8,758 bases of DNA from Candidatus Woesearchaeota archaeon (GTDB taxonomy: Archaea; Nanobdellota; Nanobdellia; Woesearchaeales; SM23-78): NCBI GenBank assembly GCA_011372335.1, contig DRSY01000150.1, positions 1-8,758 of the forward strand. Direction: 5' to 3'. The position numbers and the translations under genes are program-made. Positions 6,189-8,758 of this stretch are shown here, piece after piece. Positions within the stretch are counted from its first letter, which is position 1, and every line of letters begins with the position of its first letter. The notes under the pieces are model-generated. The model saw only the letters and a program-made list of their open reading frames with translations, did not search any database and was not told where the DNA came from.

Positions 6189-6219
6189 CTAAAAAACCGA
6201 AGAAAAAAATGTTTTTTAG
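6189..6219. repeat. Perfect 9-bp inverted repeat in the divergent promoter region
   Basis: CTAAAAAAC (6189-6197) and GTTTTTTAG (6211-6219) are exact reverse complements separated by 13 A-rich bases. They lie between the two divergent TATA boxes. This may be an operator or a bent A-tract element; no binding protein is assigned. Confidence 0.5.
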
Positions 6220-6230
6220 GAAAATTTTCC
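6219..6230. promoter_or_regulatory. Palindrome GGAAAATTTTCC, candidate operator
   Basis: This perfect 12-base palindrome touches the end of the 9-bp inverted repeat and sits 11 bases before the rightward TATA box, where a regulator could affect TFB/TBP binding. AT-rich palindromes of this kind suit several archaeal regulators, including Lrp types, but a link to the Lrp-like gene at the window end is not shown. Confidence 0.35.
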
Positions 6231-6241
6231 TGAGCAAAGAA

Positions 6242-6250
6242 TTTAAAAAT
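6242..6250 (+). promoter_or_regulatory. TATA box of the 106-aa gene
   Basis: TTTAAAAAT predicts transcription starting near 6272, about five bases before the ATG at 6277. This points to a nearly leaderless mRNA and argues against the GTG at 6268, which would lie upstream of the start site. Confidence 0.5.
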
Positions 6251-6276
6251 AAATAAGGATTTCCTCGGTGCATAGA

Positions 6277-6597
6277 ATGACTTTGAGAATAAAAAGCTTG
6301 GAAACAAGAATACAAGAACCATACCTTTACTACTACATTGAAATAGAAGGAAAAGAGAAAGACCTAATTAAATACTTAGATGAATACCAACGAGAGAAGT
6401 ATGAGAATATAATACCGCTTCGTATAGGGAGGCTTCAGAATAATCATTTTGTTATTGTGAACAGGGATTATCATATTTGGATGTTATGCAAGCAGGAAAA
6501 CGGAAATGTAGAACTAATAACTCGTCAAGGAGACTCTGCAACTCAAGAATATTTATCACAACTATTTGATTATTTTAAGGGACAGAATTCACAATAA
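6277..6597 (+). CDS. Unrecognised 106-aa protein
   Basis: I do not recognise this protein. It is soluble-looking and mixed alpha/beta: a strand-rich start with [10 protein letters not shown] and [17 protein letters not shown], a helical segment (about 30-43, [14 protein letters not shown]), strands around IIPLRIGRL and [15 protein letters not shown], then a C-terminal helix (about 87-101, [15 protein letters not shown]). There is no signal peptide, membrane helix or known catalytic motif. I choose the ATG at 6277 because the TATA box at 6242-6250 puts the transcript start just before it; a GTG at 6268 would add three residues. No ribosome binding site is visible, as expected for a leaderless message. 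A run of eight or nine T's lies 25 bases after the stop, so it is probably transcribed alone rather than with the MTA phosphorylase gene. The product has no assigned role. Confidence 0.65.
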   Translation: MTLRIKSLETRIQEPYLYYYIEIEGKEKDLIKYLDEYQREKYENIIPLRIGRLQNNHFVIVNRDYHIWMLCKQENGNVELITRQGDSATQEYLSQLFDYFKGQNSQ

Positions 6598-6620
6598 ACA
6601 CATAGGATTAATAAGGAAAA

Positions 6621-6630
6621 TCTTTTTTTT
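6621..6630 (+). terminator. Oligo-T terminator after the 106-aa gene
   Basis: TCTTTTTTTT lies between the 106-aa gene and MTA phosphorylase. Archaeal RNA polymerase stops at such T runs. It lies only about 14 bases before the next ATG, so the downstream gene needs a promoter upstream of or overlapping it; TTAATAA at 6608-6614 is a weak TATA candidate. Confidence 0.4.
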
Positions 6631-6643
6631 CATAATAATCCTA

Positions 6644-7396
6644 ATGGCAAAAGTAGGTATTATCGGAGGAAGCGGGCTGGATGATCCTCGCATCCTAGAG
6701 AACTCGAAAGATATAGAGATAAATACTCCTTACGGGAAGCCCAGCAGCCCATTAAAAATCGGAAAGATAAAAGGAACCGGTGTTGTATTACTTGCAAGGC
6801 ATGGCAGAGAGCATACAATTCCCCCAACCAAAGTTAATAACAGAGCCAATATATACGCATTAAAAAAAATAGGATGCACACACATCCTGGCTACTACAGC
6901 CGTTGGTTCTCTCAGAGAAAAAATTAAAAGAGGCGACTTAGTAATTCTTGACCAATTCATAGATTTCACTAAGCACAGGCACATCTCTTTTTACGACGAA
7001 TTTGAACCTCACAAACCAGAGCATACTCCTATGGCAGAGCCTTTTTCGTCAGAACTAAGAAACCTGCTTATCGAAAGTTGTAAAGAATTAAAACTACGGT
7101 ATCATAGAAAAGGAACTGTAATCACTATTGAAGGAGCTAGATTCTCAACAAGAGCAGAGAGCAAAATGTTTAGACTATGGGGTGCAGACGTGATTAACAT
7201 GAGTACCGCTCCTGAATGTATTCTTGCAAACGAAGCAAGCATTCCGTACGCAGCGATTGCTATGAGTACTGATTATGATTGTTGGAAGAGAGATGAAAAA
7301 CCAGTAACATGGGAGGAGATATCAACAATTTTTAAAGAGAATGTTGAGAAAGTAATAAAGCTCTTGCTGAAAACACTGCCTAAAATAAGAAAATAA
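6644..7396 (+). CDS. mtnP: S-methyl-5'-thioadenosine phosphorylase
   Basis: This enzyme splits 5'-methylthioadenosine with phosphate into adenine and 5-methylthioribose-1-phosphate, salvaging the by-product of polyamine and related S-adenosylmethionine reactions. The 250-aa protein aligns closely with human MTAP along most of its length. Landmarks are the phosphate-binding [10 protein letters not shown] (6-15), [11 protein letters not shown] (51-61), the NxxANIxALKxxGCTH segment (66-80), VGSLRE (87-92), DQFIDFT (103-109), MAEPF (130-134), [14 protein letters not shown] (159-173), GADVINMS with sugar-contacting M186, and TDYDCW (209-214). D210 and D212 in the last motif select 6-aminopurines, which separates MTAP from guanosine/inosine phosphorylases. 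The C-terminal arm is shorter than in the human enzyme (283 aa). I use the ATG directly before the first strand; the longer in-frame start at 6566 overlaps the previous gene and adds an unrelated hydrophobic stretch. It converges with the NFACT gene, 8 bases apart. Confidence 0.95.
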   Translation: MAKVGIIGGSGLDDPRILENSKDIEINTPYGKPSSPLKIGKIKGTGVVLLARHGREHTIPPTKVNNRANIYALKKIGCTHILATTAVGSLREKIKRGDLVILDQFIDFTKHRHISFYDEFEPHKPEHTPMAEPFSSELRNLLIESCKELKLRYHRKGTVITIEGARFSTRAESKMFRLWGADVINMSTAPECILANEASIPYAAIAMSTDYDCWKRDEKPVTWEEISTIFKENVEKVIKLLLKTLPKIRK

Positions 7397-7404
7397 TTTA
7401 GGAT

Positions 7405-8538
7405 TCAACTACCACCCTTCTTTTCCATTAGCTCAATAATTATTAAGCCCTTCTTTTCATCAATACTTCTAACTAGTCTATTGTCTTGGTACTTCTTTTT
7501 CACACCGCTCCAACCAAGCTTCTTCCTGTCAGAATTAATATTATCCAATAATTCTTTTAGTTCGTGGTAATGCTCATAGATTAATTCTCCCTTCCTCTGA
7601 TTATCCTTAATACTTCTCTCCAAAGACATCATCCTTTCCTCTTGTTTCTTAATTATTAATCTTATCTTGTCCTCCTTGCTTTGCTTCTCCTTTACAATCT
7701 TTGCTTCAGCCTCATTAACAATTTTTTCTGTTAAAACATCATCAAGGGCTTGGTTAAAAGCAGCATAGTGCTTCTTCTCAGCATTCTTGTAAAGCAAGAG
7801 TTCAAATGGCAACAACTCGTTATTGCACAGATTTGCTCTTATCCTCTCATTAAACAAGCCCTTTAATGCTGTGAATATTTTTGTTAACTCCTCATCATCC
7901 AGCCTTGTTTTTCTCTTATCCACCCCTGCTCTTTTGCACAACTCCTCGGCGTATAAGCCTCCTAGGCCCAGATCAACTGCTAGGATTTTAACAAGAGCAT
8001 CTTTCTTTGACTTCGTAATAATATTCTTTATTTGCTCCTTGCTAAGAGTAGGGGTGTCTGGCTGCTCAGGAGGATACTCATACCTAGCACCCCCCCGAAT
8101 AGTTCTTGCCTGCCAATTCTGAGACTTAAGAAGACCCTTAATCATATAATTCTCATCAACTAATATCATGTTACCCTTGCTAAAAAGCTCGCAAATCAAG
8201 ATTCTAACTCCTAGCTTAGTGTTAAAAACAATTTCAAGAATCCTTTCAAAGCCTTTCTGCTTTACTTCACGAATCCTTGCACCAGCCAGATGCTTTCTTA
8301 AAAACACACAAAAACCAGGCGGGCTGGAAGGGAATGCTTGTTTGTAATCAGTAAGATAAACAAAGCGCGGAAGTTTAAACCTCAACATATACTTACCAAT
8401 ACTGCTCTTATGAAAAACGAATAAGAACTCATTCCTATCCTCTTCTTGTTCATAAATCTTGTCAATCCTTGCACCTACCAAAACCTGGAATTCTTTGACT
8501 AAGTAATAAAGATCTAAGGATGTTAGTTCTGTTCTCAT
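7405..8538 (-). CDS. rqcH: NFACT (Rqc2/RqcH) protein lacking the NFACT-R domain
   Basis: NFACT proteins bind stalled large ribosomal subunits and tRNA in ribosome-associated quality control. This 377-aa protein has the N-terminal half of the family. NFACT-N (about 1-155) shows LTSLDLYYLV with D9, LTDY, PSSPPGFCVFLRKHLAGARI (70-89), FERIL (97-101) and CELFSKGNMILVDE (116-129). A helix-hairpin-helix region follows (about 165-225, with GLGGLYAEELCKRAGVD), then a coiled coil (about 272-335) and a WSGVKKK...IDEKKGLIIIEL segment (343-370). It stops there, where full-length proteins (commonly 500-700 aa or more) continue into NFACT-R (DUF814). Yeast Rqc2 D9 and R99 are matched; D98 is E98 here. No frameshifted remainder can follow, because mtnP begins to converge 8 bases away. 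The missing domain may be encoded elsewhere or lost. The gene starts 3 bases after the stop of an Lrp-like gene, so they probably share a transcript. Confidence 0.88.
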   Translation of the reverse strand: MRTELTSLDLYYLVKEFQVLVGARIDKIYEQEEDRNEFLFVFHKSSIGKYMLRFKLPRFVYLTDYKQAFPSSPPGFCVFLRKHLAGARIREVKQKGFERILEIVFNTKLGVRILICELFSKGNMILVDENYMIKGLLKSQNWQARTIRGGARYEYPPEQPDTPTLSKEQIKNIITKSKKDALVKILAVDLGLGGLYAEELCKRAGVDKRKTRLDDEELTKIFTALKGLFNERIRANLCNNELLPFELLLYKNAEKKHYAAFNQALDDVLTEKIVNEAEAKIVKEKQSKEDKIRLIIKKQEERMMSLERSIKDNQRKGELIYEHYHELKELLDNINSDRKKLGWSGVKKKYQDNRLVRSIDEKKGLIIIELMEKKGGS

Positions 8539-8541
8539 TTT

Positions 8542-8758
8542 CTACACTAATTCTTCAGGGAAATAGCTTATCTTGTGCTCCTTGAAAACAACTATGGATT
8601 CATAAAGCTTTATCACATCAGAGAATTTGTCCCTTAACTCGCGGATTAATTCTCCGAACTCATCGTTAGTCCTTACATGAACATCTAGCATAAGGTTATA
8701 AAATCCAATAGTCCGTGTAATATAGTAGATACTTTTATGGTTTTCGCAGAAATAAAGG
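8542..8758 (-). CDS. Lrp/AsnC-type transcriptional regulator, C-terminal part (partial)
   Basis: The reading frame enters from the right edge and ends at the TAG at 8544-8542, giving about 72 residues. It resembles the C-terminal effector/dimerisation (RAM) half of archaeal Lrp/AsnC-like regulators: a CENHKSIYYITRTIGFYNLM opening, LDVHVRT strand, the helix DEFGELIRELRDKFSDVI, then YESIVVFKEHKISYFPEELV. The G-x-(Y/W)-(D/N)-L pattern after a strand and the closing HKxxYFP are familiar in this group. The DNA-binding helix-turn-helix would lie outside the window. It sits directly upstream of the NFACT gene with 3 bases between them, suggesting cotranscription. The family usually senses amino acids or related small molecules; the ligand here is unknown. 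Confidence 0.75.
   Translation of the reverse strand, partial: LYFCENHKSIYYITRTIGFYNLMLDVHVRTNDEFGELIRELRDKFSDVIKLYESIVVFKEHKISYFPEELV

Noticed and set aside
6566..6643. N-terminal extension of MTA phosphorylase with a hydrophobic segment resembling a membrane anchor
   Set aside because: It overlaps the end of the 106-aa gene, its hydrophobic residues come from a T-run terminator-like stretch, and the family starts at the ATG at 6644.
7405..7410. NFACT gene as a frameshifted pseudogene
   Set aside because: The frame is open to a domain border and the coding region of mtnP on the opposite strand begins 8 bases beyond, so no remnant of NFACT-R lies there.
6730..8122. Open frames antisense to MTA phosphorylase (-) and NFACT (+)
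   Set aside because: Hydrophobic, low-information shadows without promoters or ribosome binding sites.
1..8758. CRISPR array, insertion sequence or other mobile element
   Set aside because: No regularly spaced repeats, transposase or integrase reading frame, or terminal inverted repeats with target duplications were seen.

Overview
The window looks archaeal. Supporting signs are TATA-box promoters about 25 nt upstream of nearly leaderless starts, a free-standing archaeal-type 5S rRNA gene, a eukaryote-like 5'-methylthioadenosine phosphorylase, an NFACT (Rqc2/RqcH) protein and an Lrp/AsnC-type regulator. The small, tightly packed, AT-rich genes and the short NFACT protein without its C-terminal domain would suit a DPANN-type lineage (for example Woesearchaeota or Pacearchaeota). 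That placement is inference; the 5S rRNA alone cannot settle it.

Layout. (1) Positions 4-3031, + strand: a compact cassette of a 71-aa ribbon-helix-helix-like protein, a CysD-type ATP sulfurylase small subunit, its GTPase partner CysN, and a short alkaline-phosphatase-superfamily protein. Gaps are 6-24 nt and the last three genes have visible purine-rich ribosome binding sites. (2) Positions 3033-5293, - strand: UDP-glucose 6-dehydrogenase followed by UDP-glucuronate 4-epimerase, converging on the first cassette with one base between the stop codons. (3) Positions 5294-5500: back-to-back promoters for ugd (-) and a lone 5S rRNA gene (+). (4) About 5526-5888: a T-rich non-coding stretch. (5) Positions 5889-6597: two unrecognised small proteins transcribed divergently from a palindrome-rich promoter region. 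(6) Positions 6644-7396, +: MTA phosphorylase. (7) Positions 7405-8758, -: an NFACT protein without its NFACT-R domain, preceded by the C-terminal half of an Lrp/AsnC-like regulator that runs off the window.

How the genes may work together. CysD and CysN make adenosine 5'-phosphosulfate (APS) from ATP and sulfate, driven by GTP. No APS kinase, APS/PAPS reductase, sulfotransferase or sulfate transporter is in the window, so the fate of APS is unknown. The neighbouring dehydrogenase and epimerase turn UDP-glucose into UDP-glucuronate and UDP-galacturonate. The pairing raises, but does not prove, a role in making a sulfated uronic-acid glycan. The most notable points are the four-gene APS cassette, whose first and second products share an LRxLGY-type C-terminal tail; the APS-reductase-like Cys-Cys...Cys-x-x-Cys pattern in CysD; and the NFACT protein that ends at a domain border.
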